Source: Candidatus Altarchaeota archaeon (GTDB taxonomy: Archaea; Altiarchaeota; Altiarchaeia; IMC4; SCGC-AAA252-I15). From it: a DNA stretch of 7,457 nt. A model generated the notes under the pieces. The model made no database searches. It was given only the letters and a program-made list of their open reading frames with translations, and had not been told where the DNA came from. Location: assembly GCA_018815265.1 (NCBI GenBank), contig JAHIYG010000227.1:1-7457 (forward strand). The letters are read 5' to 3'. A program made the position numbers and the translations under genes. Positions within the stretch are counted from its first letter, which is position 1. The number at the start of each line of letters is the position of its first letter. Shown here piece by piece: positions 1 to 6,585 of this stretch.

Positions 1-205
1 ATCTTTCCAAAAAATATTCTTCTGACTGGACATAATCTCTTTCATCACCTGTCAACCGAGGGTCAATGTAGGTTGAAATGTATAGCTTGGCAAAAAAAGA
101 AAGCAATAAAAAGATAAGTATGAAAAACACTTTTTTCTTAGATATATTTTTCTTAGACGCATTTGTCTTTCTAGCTGAAAACGGAGATATTTTCATGTAA
201 TCCAT
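1..205 (-). CDS. Partial GT-C membrane glycosyltransferase (N-terminus only)
   Basis: This reading frame starts at ATG 205 (or ATG 196, three codons later) and stays open to the window edge, giving 68 codons. The visible part has a Lys/Arg/Ser-rich cytosolic leader of about 26 residues. A hydrophobic segment follows (KVFFILIFLLLSFFAKLYI, residues 27-45). Next comes an extracytosolic loop with DPRLTGDERDYVQSEEYF. The order of basic tail, first membrane helix, short loop with an acidic residue (GDE) before Y/Q-x-x-E is typical of the N-terminus of PMT_2/GT39-type enzymes. These transfer sugars from lipid-phosphate donors outside the membrane. The next gene upstream (ATG 1871) has the same plan, so these are probably tandem relatives. 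A TATA-like box lies 28 nt before ATG 205, so the gene may have its own promoter. Family is inferred from 68 residues only, and substrate is unknown. Confidence 0.6.
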   Translation of the reverse strand, partial: MDYMKISPFSARKTNASKKNISKKKVFFILIFLLLSFFAKLYISTYIDPRLTGDERDYVQSEEYFLER

Positions 206-233
206 AATTTAAAATCAATATTATGGATGGACA

Positions 234-241
234 CATATAAG
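234..241 (-). promoter_or_regulatory. TATA-like box for the partial glycosyltransferase
   Basis: On the minus strand this reads CTTATATG, followed by 28 nt and then ATG 205. In archaea transcription starts roughly 25 nt past the TATA box, so the transcript would begin a few bases before the start codon. No Shine-Dalgarno sequence is visible, which fits a leaderless mRNA. The spacing equals that of the box before the neighbouring glycosyltransferase. Confidence 0.4.
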
Positions 242-260
242 AATGTTATTATACCACTAA

Positions 261-1871
261 TCAATCTGGTGGGACATAGTAGATGACAGGATAGTTTTGT
301 GTTGTGGAGGTGGGATTATCTGGGTTGATATTGACTATTTTTTTCAAAAGAATCCATTCTTTGGGAATATCCTTGCGCCAACTTGGTAAATTAGCCAAAT
401 ATCTTTTGTCACGGACAGTTTTGGTGGTAAGGTTAACAACAACATATGAGTCCTTCAGAACCTTAGGATTATTAACATAGTCAATATTGCGTATATCATA
501 GCGTTCATTTTTTAGAAAAACTCGCAGGATATTAAATGAATCTGAAACATACAGCGTTTTTTGTGGTTTATCATATAAAAACTCAGCTATGGATTTGAGG
601 TCACATTCTCTCAGCACAACATTTCCCCTATACCCACACCGAAACCCTGCTACTTCCGTTTCCAACACAGATAAATTGGTTATGATGAGAGACATCATTA
701 CTAAAAACCAGAATATGCGCGATACATTATTTTTTTTGGTTAGTTGAATCCATAAAAAACGCGATATGATTAAAACTGCGGGAATGGTCAGTATAGCTAA
801 ATACCTGGCACGTTTAGCCATTAAGATGTATTCTGTTAGACTCATACTTCCAGCATCTAGATACAAATATACCGCCGCAAGCCAAACGGCGACAAAATGT
901 ATGTTTTCGTCTTTTTTTAGGAGAAAATACGCCAGAGATAAAATAACCAGCCAACAGGAGTATCCATAATAAAATGGTTTAGCAAGTTGATTAAGAAGGA
1001 TAAGGGGATAAAATGAGAAAACATCTTCGGAACCGCTTCTTCCATAGTTTGCATTACTTTTTCCGAAATAACGGACTAAACTCTTTAGTCTGAAAAACCC
1101 ATCACCACTTAAATAATCGTATATTAGGTACTCGATTAGGAAGACAATACAAAACCCTATGAAGAGGTATAAATAGCAGTATTTAATCTTCCTGGATTTG
1201 ATAAGGTCCTTAAGGATATAAATCAAAAAATAAATCCCCAATATTAATGCGATTTCCCGTATCATGTAGGATATCCCGACAAAAACGCCACACAATACTA
1301 AGTAAATGGGTCGGGTGTATCCCCTAGCATATTTTAAGAAGAAAAACACGCTTAAAGCCATGAAACATGACAGTGGTACTTCAGTCATCACCTGAGTCGA
1401 ATACAAGACGTCTATTGGATAAACTGCTAGCAGAAAAGAAGCCAGCAGTCCTGTCTCTGGGTTAAACAACAGTTTACCCAAGAAAAAGGTTGTCAGAACC
1501 GCTGTGACAGAGCATATAAACGTGAACAAAACAACAGACCATTCAGAAAAACCAAATAACTTTATAGAAAGTGCGATGGGAAATATGAAGAACAATCGAT
1601 TATGGGGGGGATAGTCGCCCTTCACTTTGTAGGTTCCGTCTAAAACTGATTGGGCATAGCCCACATAACTTGGAGCATCAGAAAAATGCAATCCAATGAA
1701 ATAGTATAATCTAACAATTATTGAGAAAATTAGTATTCCAATCAACAGTAGACAAATCTTATTTGGAGATTTTCTCTGAATAGGCGGGGATTTTTTCTGA
1801 ACATTTGAACGATTAGGCTCTGTTGATTTTTTCGTGGTTGGGGGGTGAGTACGTCTTTTTGGCTTTTTCAT
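261..1871 (-). CDS. GT39/PMT_2-like (ArnT-type) membrane glycosyltransferase
   Basis: The product is 536 aa and probably transfers a sugar from a polyprenyl-phosphate donor to a lipid or protein acceptor on the outer face of the membrane. The first 38 residues form an extreme Lys/Arg/Pro/Ser-rich cytosolic tail. The first membrane helix is at about 39-61. A short external loop with SDAPSYVGYA (64-73) follows, where Asp65 sits where GT-C enzymes keep a catalytic acid. Then comes YPPHNRLFFIFPIA (87-100), the usual P-P-x-x-x-x motif region. About ten further hydrophobic segments reach to about 405, including the KRARYLAILTIPA block (353-365). The last 130 residues are mostly soluble and probably external. 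ATG 1871 is the only good start and has no Shine-Dalgarno sequence, but a TATA-like box lies 28 nt upstream inside the end of lipA. A C7 tract (G7 on the plus strand, 1604-1610) lies in the YPPH codons. Donor, acceptor and exact subfamily cannot be told. Confidence 0.75.
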   Translation of the reverse strand: MKKPKRRTHPPTTKKSTEPNRSNVQKKSPPIQRKSPNKICLLLIGILIFSIIVRLYYFIGLHFSDAPSYVGYAQSVLDGTYKVKGDYPPHNRLFFIFPIALSIKLFGFSEWSVVLFTFICSVTAVLTTFFLGKLLFNPETGLLASFLLAVYPIDVLYSTQVMTEVPLSCFMALSVFFFLKYARGYTRPIYLVLCGVFVGISYMIREIALILGIYFLIYILKDLIKSRKIKYCYLYLFIGFCIVFLIEYLIYDYLSGDGFFRLKSLVRYFGKSNANYGRSGSEDVFSFYPLILLNQLAKPFYYGYSCWLVILSLAYFLLKKDENIHFVAVWLAAVYLYLDAGSMSLTEYILMAKRARYLAILTIPAVLIISRFLWIQLTKKNNVSRIFWFLVMMSLIITNLSVLETEVAGFRCGYRGNVVLRECDLKSIAEFLYDKPQKTLYVSDSFNILRVFLKNERYDIRNIDYVNNPKVLKDSYVVVNLTTKTVRDKRYLANLPSWRKDIPKEWILLKKIVNINPDNPTSTTQNYPVIYYVPPD

Positions 1872-1890
1872 TTATTATCAAATACATAAA

Positions 1891-2715
1891 TCAGCAAGGT
1901 TTATAACTTGTCCTAGCAAGAGGTTCTGAGATAACTTTGGAAAACCCGAGTAGGGTTGCTTTTTCTGCATATTCTTCAAATTTTTCAGGTGTAATGTATC
2001 CTTTGGCAGGGACTTGTTTTTTTGTTGGCTGGAGGTATTGCCCTAGTACAAGGGAATCACAGTCTACTTCCCTGAGGTCGTTCATTGCAGTGATTATTTC
2101 CTCTTCGGTTTCGCCTAAACCGAGCATTATCGAGGATTTGGTTTTTAGTTGGGGGCTTATTTTTTTCGCTTCTTCAAGGACTTGCAGGCTTCTCCTATAT
2201 GATGCCTTCCTGTCTCTCAGGTTTTGTAGTCTTTCCACGACTTCGATGTTGTGGGCTAAAACATCGGGTTTGGCGTCTAGGACAGTCTTGAGCTCCTCTT
2301 CCAGGTAGTCTGGTATCAATGCCTCCACACCTGCGCCTGTTTGCTTTATTGCATGTATGCATTTTGCATAGTGTTTTGCTCCATTGTCTGGCAGGTCGTC
2401 GCGGTCAACGGAGGTGAGTACAACATATTTTAGATTTAATTCTGCCACTGCCTTTCCGAGGTTTGCAGGTTCATTTTCGTCTATTGCCTCGCCTTTCTCT
2501 GCTGTTTTTACTGCGCAGAAGCTGCAGTTCCTGGTGCAGACATGCCCCAGTATCATGAATGTCGCAGTGCCCGACCCCCAGCATTCGCTTTTGTTGGGGC
2601 AGCGGGCGCCCTCACAGACAGTATATATATTATATCTCTTCAGTGTCTGGGTGACTTTAGTGAAGTCTTTGTCTATTGTTAGTTTGGTTTTGAGCCATTC
2701 TGGTTTTCGCTCCAT
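1891..2715 (-). CDS. lipA: Lipoyl synthase LipA (radical SAM)
   Basis: This 274-aa enzyme inserts two sulfur atoms into an octanoyl chain bound to a carrier protein, here most likely GcvH, to make the lipoyl cofactor. Both iron-sulfur sites are complete. The auxiliary cluster motif is C34-x4-C39-x5-C45 (CEGARCPNKSECW). The radical SAM motif is C60-x3-C64-x2-C67 (CTRNCSFC). The C-terminal R-T/S-S-Y signature is RTSY at 268-271, whose serine (Ser270) ligates the auxiliary cluster in characterised LipA proteins. Other family blocks are VVLTSVDRDDLPDNGA and RKASYRRSLQVL. Length is near normal though slightly short (many are 290-320 aa) because the N-terminal extension is brief. ATG 2715 has no Shine-Dalgarno sequence but a TATA-like box 25 nt upstream, suggesting a leaderless mRNA. 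It lies 3' of the gcv operon with one unrelated-looking gene between. Confidence 0.97.
   Translation of the reverse strand: MERKPEWLKTKLTIDKDFTKVTQTLKRYNIYTVCEGARCPNKSECWGSGTATFMILGHVCTRNCSFCAVKTAEKGEAIDENEPANLGKAVAELNLKYVVLTSVDRDDLPDNGAKHYAKCIHAIKQTGAGVEALIPDYLEEELKTVLDAKPDVLAHNIEVVERLQNLRDRKASYRRSLQVLEEAKKISPQLKTKSSIMLGLGETEEEIITAMNDLREVDCDSLVLGQYLQPTKKQVPAKGYITPEKFEEYAEKATLLGFSKVISEPLARTSYKPC
1900..1907 (-). promoter_or_regulatory. TATA-like box for the complete glycosyltransferase
   Basis: On the minus strand this reads GTTATAAA, inside the last codons of lipA, and is followed by 28 nt and then ATG 1871. The position predicts a leaderless or very short-leader transcript. It would let the glycosyltransferase be transcribed separately from lipA although the two genes are only 19 nt apart. 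Confidence 0.4.
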
Positions 2716-2740
2716 TTTAGAGAAGATATTTATTCAGATG

Positions 2741-2748
2741 TATTTATG
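2741..2748. promoter_or_regulatory. Shared TATA-like element for two divergent genes
   Basis: The plus strand reads tatttatg and the minus strand CATAAATA. It is the best TATA match for both genes of the 53-nt divergent gap. On the minus strand it lies 25 nt before the lipA ATG (2715). On the plus strand it lies 20 nt before ATG 2769 and 29 nt before ATG 2778. One near-symmetric element could therefore serve both directions. A second A/T-rich match (2726-2733) also exists, so this assignment is tentative. Confidence 0.35.
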
Positions 2749-2768
2749 CCTGTTTTTCCCAGGTTCTT

Positions 2769-3398
2769 ATGTTAGGTATGGCCCAAAAAAAAGTAGGTGG
2801 CAGCCAAGCAAATGAGCCTAGACCACAGCAGCTTGAGCTTTTCCCGGATTTATTTCCTGCATCGCAGCCACAGCCAGAACCTCCAAAGCAGAAGGTTGAG
2901 CCACCCAAGTGGATTAAAACAGGTGGTGCGGAATCGGGGGGAGTGCTTGCTAGATACGCCTATGGGGGGGAGACATATGTTGCAAGACAGGTTTCTGGAA
3001 CAGGCATACTCAATATACAGTTGGCTAAGGTTGATGCAGAGAAAGAAACCACAGTTGCTGATGGGGCATTGTATGCAGTAGAAAAGTCTGAGGCTAGTTT
3101 TCTTGGAATAAAAGGGAGAGAGGGGGCAAAATGTGCGACTATCGGGTTTTATGAAAAAACAGGTGCTGAGGGACCTGGAGGAAATAGATTATTAAATGAG
3201 GTTGTGGGTTTGGTTTTGGAGAATGTTCCTAAGGGCATAGGCAAGGTCTTTGCATCTTTTGCGAGAGACAACCCCTATGGACCATTGGACGCTGAAGACA
3301 GCCAAAAACAGGGTATTTTAGAAGGTAGTTTCGGTTTTGGCACGCACCTAAGCACGTCAACACATATTGTGTTATCAAAGGATATTAAGAGAAAATAG
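2769..3398 (+). CDS. Protein of unknown function, possible acetyltransferase-like C-terminal domain
   Basis: I do not recognise this 209-aa protein. Residues 1-50 are a low-complexity, Pro/Gln/Glu/Lys-rich and probably disordered leader containing QLELFPDLF (21-29). From about 51 it looks like a folded alpha/beta domain without membrane segments or signal peptide. Part of that domain weakly resembles the GNAT pattern. A glycine-rich turn followed by a helix (GPGGNRLLNEVVG, 135-147) precedes a strand (KVFASFARDN, 159-168). Near the end is a GFG (189-191) and a final strand HIVLSKDI (199-206). The canonical Q/R-x-x-G-x-G/A is not well kept, so this is only a guess. It has no LipB/LplA or GcvT signature that I can see. 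ATG 2769 is used here; ATG 2778 is an equally good start. The gene is divergent from lipA and its TAG stop lies 2 nt from the convergent gcvPB stop. Two G tracts (2936-2941, 2964-2970) fall in the coding sequence. Codon pattern and length support a real gene. Confidence 0.75.
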   Translation: MLGMAQKKVGGSQANEPRPQQLELFPDLFPASQPQPEPPKQKVEPPKWIKTGGAESGGVLARYAYGGETYVARQVSGTGILNIQLAKVDAEKETTVADGALYAVEKSEASFLGIKGREGAKCATIGFYEKTGAEGPGGNRLLNEVVGLVLENVPKGIGKVFASFARDNPYGPLDAEDSQKQGILEGSFGFGTHLSTSTHIVLSKDIKRK

Positions 3399-3400
3399 GT

Positions 3401-4837
3401 TCATCGTGTCATGTTCCATGTGAGGGAGGGTTTTCTGGCTGCCAAGGTGTCGTCTAGTTTTTTCACTGGAGTGTTGTGCGGCGCTGACTTGACAATATCC
3501 GGCGTTTCATTGCATTCGGTTGCAATCTTTTTCATTGCTTCAATAAATTCATCCAATGTCGTTTTGGATTCTGTTTCCGTGGGCTCTATCATGATTGCTT
3601 CCTCGACAATCATGGGGAAATAGATTGTCGGCGCATGGACGCCGTAGTCAAGAAGCCTTTTTGCAATGTTTAGTGTGTGTACTCCATTCATATGAGCCTG
3701 TCGCCTGCCAGATAGCACGAATTCGTGCATGCAGACCCTGTCAAATGGCAGGTCAAAAAATTCCTTCAGTTTTTCTTTGAGGTAGTTTGCGTTAAGCACA
3801 GCCTGCTCGGAGACATCCTCCAAACCCTGCGCTCCAAGGGCGAGGATATAGGCGTATGCGCGCAGTATTACCCCGAAACTGCCGTAGAAAGCCCTGACTT
3901 GACCTATTGAGTGGGGGAGGTTGTAGTCGAGACTATATTTTTCCCCGTTCTTGGAGACTATAGGGGAGGGTAGGTAGTCTCTCAGGTGTTTTTTCACACC
4001 AACCGGGCCAGACCCCGGGCCACCACCTCCGTGGGGTGTTGAGAATGTCTTGTGCAGGTTGATGTGGACTATGTCATATCCCATGTCTCCTGGCCTTGCC
4101 TTTCCGACTATTGCGTTCATGTTCGCGCCGTCGTAGTAGACGAGACCACCCTTTCCGTGGACAATCTTCGTTATCTCGCAGATGTTCTTGTCGAAGAGGC
4201 CTAGTGTGTTTGGGTTTGTGAGCATAAGGCATGCAACATCTTCTGACATCGCAGCCTTCAGCTCACCCAAGTCGACGTCTCCCTCTTCATCGGATTTTAT
4301 GACTGCGACTTCGTAGCCGCAGTATCCTGCAGTTGCGGGGTTTGTACCGTGGGATGAGTCTGGGACTATGATTTTCTTCCGCTCTTCACCCCTGTCTTTA
4401 TAGTATGCCTTCACAATCATGATGCCTGTGAGTTCCCCGTGCGCTCCGGCACTCGGCTGCAGCGTGAACGCATCCATCCCAGTGATTTCAGCTAGCATCT
4501 CCTGCAGTTCATACATCACCTCCAATGAGCCCTGACAGTTGTCCTGCGGGGAAAGGGGATGAGAGGATGTGAATCCTTCCATCCTTGCGATGTCCTCGTT
4601 TATTTTTGGGTTGTATTTCATAGTGCACGAACCCAATGGGTAAAATCCGGTGTCGACGCCGTAGTTCAGTCTAGAAAGGGCTGTGTAGTGCCTAACAACG
4701 TCTGTTTCAGACAGCTCCGGCAAAAACATGTTTTTTCGAAGAAACCGTTGTGGAATATTTTCTTGCGTGTCAACAGTTTGTTGCGGAGGCATTACTCCGG
4801 TTCGGCCGGGCGTTGACTTTTCCTTTAGCGTTTTCAT
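3401..4837 (-). CDS. gcvPB: Glycine dehydrogenase (decarboxylating) subunit 2
   Basis: This 478-aa protein is the PLP-binding half of the two-subunit P protein. With GcvPA it decarboxylates glycine and transfers the aminomethyl group to the lipoyl arm of GcvH. The PLP lysine is K263 in NLHKTFSTPHGGGGPG (260-274). Other strongly conserved blocks are GFYPLGSCTMKYNP (64-77), LQPSAGAHGELTG (126-138), PDSSHGTNPATA (159-170) and YYDGANMNAI (234-243). Length is normal for the subunit. The start ATG 4837 overlaps the gcvPA stop in an ATGA, and a GGAGG lies 7 nt upstream, so translation is probably coupled to gcvPA while still able to initiate on its own. It is the last gene of the operon, and its 3' end faces the unknown gene on the other strand at 2 nt distance. 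Confidence 0.97.
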   Translation of the reverse strand: MKTLKEKSTPGRTGVMPPQQTVDTQENIPQRFLRKNMFLPELSETDVVRHYTALSRLNYGVDTGFYPLGSCTMKYNPKINEDIARMEGFTSSHPLSPQDNCQGSLEVMYELQEMLAEITGMDAFTLQPSAGAHGELTGIMIVKAYYKDRGEERKKIIVPDSSHGTNPATAGYCGYEVAVIKSDEEGDVDLGELKAAMSEDVACLMLTNPNTLGLFDKNICEITKIVHGKGGLVYYDGANMNAIVGKARPGDMGYDIVHINLHKTFSTPHGGGGPGSGPVGVKKHLRDYLPSPIVSKNGEKYSLDYNLPHSIGQVRAFYGSFGVILRAYAYILALGAQGLEDVSEQAVLNANYLKEKLKEFFDLPFDRVCMHEFVLSGRRQAHMNGVHTLNIAKRLLDYGVHAPTIYFPMIVEEAIMIEPTETESKTTLDEFIEAMKKIATECNETPDIVKSAPHNTPVKKLDDTLAARKPSLTWNMTR

Positions 4838-6129
4838 TTGAGCGCCTCCACTAAAGTGTCGAGTTCGTCCTTTGTATGTAGTTCTGTTGAGGCAAAAAGC
4901 ATGCAGCCGCCAAGATTTACGCGGTCTTTTGAGACGTCGTATCCAGGCTCAAACCCCGCCTTTATTATCTTGTCATATGTTCCCTTTGGGCATTTCAGCA
5001 GGAACTCGTTGTAGAAGGGTTTGTCGAAGACTCGCTCAAAGCCGTCTATTTCAGAGATTTTTTCACACAAGTATACTGCATTTTTGTGCGAGTTTAATGC
5101 CGTATTTCTGAAGCCTTTTGGGCCAATAAGCGCGAGATATGCTGTTGCAGCGATTGCGCACAGGCTCTGTGAGGTGCATATGTTTGATGTTGCCTTTTCC
5201 CGCCGGATATGCTGTTCCCTTGCCTGCAGAGTCAGTGCATATGCTCTTTTTCCGTCTGAGTCTACTGTCTCGCCGACTAGTCTGCCAGGCATCTGCCGGA
5301 CGTATTCCATTTTTGTTGCTAGAAATCCGAATGCCGGCCCACCAAACGAAACCGGATTGCCCAGAGCTTGTCCCTCACCACATGTTATGTCTGCATGGGC
5401 GGGTTCAATCAAGCCAAGTGATGTTGCCTCTGTGGTGCATGCTATTGACACAGCACCCTTCTTCTTTGCCATTTCAAATATTGTGTCTGATTCCTCAATG
5501 ACTCCGAAGAAATTTGGCGTCTGCACGACAACAGCAGCAGTCTTATCTGACGCCATAATGTTTTCTGATGTTCCATCCTCTGAGCCCACAATAGACAGTT
5601 TCAAATCTCCTGCGTTGCAGTATGTCTTAAGCACCCTAAGGTAATGGGGATGCAATGTTTCTGAAACCAGTATCTCATCCCTTTTCGTTATCCGGTGCGC
5701 CATCACGCATGCTTCAGCCAGTGCTGTAGACCCATCATACATGGAGGCATTAGACACTTCCTGCCCAGTCAACTCGCAGATAGTAGACTGGTATTCGAAC
5801 AGCGCCTGCAATACACCCTGGCTTACCTCTGCCTGATATGGGGTGTATGCAGTGTAGAATTCGCTCCGCAAAGTGATGTGATTCACAGCCGATGGAATGT
5901 AGTGCCTGTAGTATCCTGCCCCCAGGAAGGATGTTTTTATCTTGTTTTGCGACGCAACTGATTTTATATGCGATGCTAGCTCCTGCTCGCTCATCCCATT
6001 GCCAATTTTTAGGCTGTTGCATAAAAGCACTTCTTCCGGTAGGTCAGAGTATAGATCATCTGTTTCTTTCAAACCAAGAAACTCAAGCATCTGGTGTCTT
6101 TCGTCCTGAGAGGATGGAGTGTATCGCAT
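4834..6129 (-). CDS. gcvPA: Glycine dehydrogenase (decarboxylating) subunit 1
   Basis: This is the first subunit of the split P protein, partner of GcvPB in the heterotetrameric glycine decarboxylase. Counting from ATG 6129 the product is 431 aa, close to the usual 440-450. Family blocks are the N-terminus MRYTPSSQDERHQML, FLGAGYYRHYIP (68-79), EFYTAYTPYQAEVSQG (90-105) and ASMYDGSTALAEA (128-140). The fold is that of a PLP enzyme. The cofactor lysine lies in GcvPB. A longer frame opens with TTG at 6147 and would overlap gcvH by 17 nt. I prefer ATG 6129 because it begins exactly where the family begins (M-R/K-Y-x-P), follows the gcvH TAA by one base, and has a weak GGAAAAG upstream. Its end overlaps gcvPB by 4 nt. 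Confidence 0.95.
   Translation of the reverse strand: MRYTPSSQDERHQMLEFLGLKETDDLYSDLPEEVLLCNSLKIGNGMSEQELASHIKSVASQNKIKTSFLGAGYYRHYIPSAVNHITLRSEFYTAYTPYQAEVSQGVLQALFEYQSTICELTGQEVSNASMYDGSTALAEACVMAHRITKRDEILVSETLHPHYLRVLKTYCNAGDLKLSIVGSEDGTSENIMASDKTAAVVVQTPNFFGVIEESDTIFEMAKKKGAVSIACTTEATSLGLIEPAHADITCGEGQALGNPVSFGGPAFGFLATKMEYVRQMPGRLVGETVDSDGKRAYALTLQAREQHIRREKATSNICTSQSLCAIAATAYLALIGPKGFRNTALNSHKNAVYLCEKISEIDGFERVFDKPFYNEFLLKCPKGTYDKIIKAGFEPGYDVSKDRVNLGGCMLFASTELHTKDELDTLVEALK
4845..4849 (-). promoter_or_regulatory. Shine-Dalgarno site of gcvPB
   Basis: The minus strand reads GGAGG followed by seven bases and then ATG 4837. It is the clearest ribosome-binding site in the window and lies within the last codons of gcvPA. 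It fixes the gcvPB start and contrasts with the missing Shine-Dalgarno sequences in front of lipA and the glycosyltransferases. Confidence 0.75.
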
Positions 6130-6130
6130 G

Positions 6131-6511
6131 TTAGTCTTTTCCGGCAAGTTTCTTGTAGTCGTCTGCAGACATCATTGCAGACAATTCAGTTTGGTCTTTC
6201 ATTTTTATCTTAAACATCCATGAGCCATATGGGTCTTTATTCACCTTTTCGGGTGCAGCCTCCAACTCAGAGTTGACTTCAACTACTTCCCCCGATACTG
6301 GGGCGAAAACATCAGATACTGACTTTACAGATTCGACGACTGCAATGCCCTTTCCCTTCTGGGCTTGGACGCCTGCTTTGGGCATTTCAACAAAGACTAT
6401 GTCCCCTAAGGCGTCTTGGGCATAGTCTGTTATTCCAACGACTGCAACTTCACCTACAACCTTGACCCATTCATGGTCTTTCGTATACTTTAAATCAGCT
6501 GGATAATCCAC
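6131..6511 (-). CDS. gcvH: Glycine cleavage system H protein (lipoyl carrier)
   Basis: GcvH is the small mobile carrier whose lipoyl-lysine shuttles the aminomethyl group between P, T and L proteins. The sequence YPADLKYTKDHEWV, then GITDYAQDALGDIVFVEMP, is standard GcvH. The lipoyl lysine is in VVESVKSVSDV. An upstream TTG at 6535 would give 134 aa, but I prefer GTG 6511 for three reasons. It gives 126 aa, the normal length. It places the lipoyl lysine at residue 63, the normal position. It is preceded by GGTGG with a 5-nt spacer. The five or so extra residues between TTG and GTG do not look like GcvH. It is the first gene of the operon, with gcvPA following its TAA after one base. LipA, encoded 3.4 kb downstream, would finish its cofactor. 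The octanoyl donor enzyme is not in view. Confidence 0.95.
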   Translation of the reverse strand: MDYPADLKYTKDHEWVKVVGEVAVVGITDYAQDALGDIVFVEMPKAGVQAQKGKGIAVVESVKSVSDVFAPVSGEVVEVNSELEAAPEKVNKDPYGSWMFKIKMKDQTELSAMMSADDYKKLAGKD

Positions 6512-6585
6512 TTCAACCACCAAGAGATATATCAATAGCCAGTGGATTCACCCGAGTTTTGCTCAGTTGTGAAGCCGCGGGTTTG

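Noticed and set aside
2769..3398. The unknown gene as the missing lipoate transferase or GcvT
   Set aside because: It lacks the conserved RGG-x-x-T-x-H-x-P-G-Q region and lysine motif of LipB/LplA-type enzymes, and it is far too short for, and without the motifs of, GcvT.
5021..5644. A 207-codon plus-strand open frame opposite gcvPA
   Set aside because: It is antisense to a strongly conserved enzyme, shows no recognisable domain, and is best explained as a mirror of gcvPA codon bias. The same applies to plus-strand frames opposite lipA (1937-2308, 2384-2815), gcvPB (4559-4816) and the glycosyltransferase (766-969).
6526..6533. GATATATC as the gcvH TATA box
   Set aside because: A start about 25 nt downstream would fall inside the gcvH coding sequence, after the last acceptable start codon.
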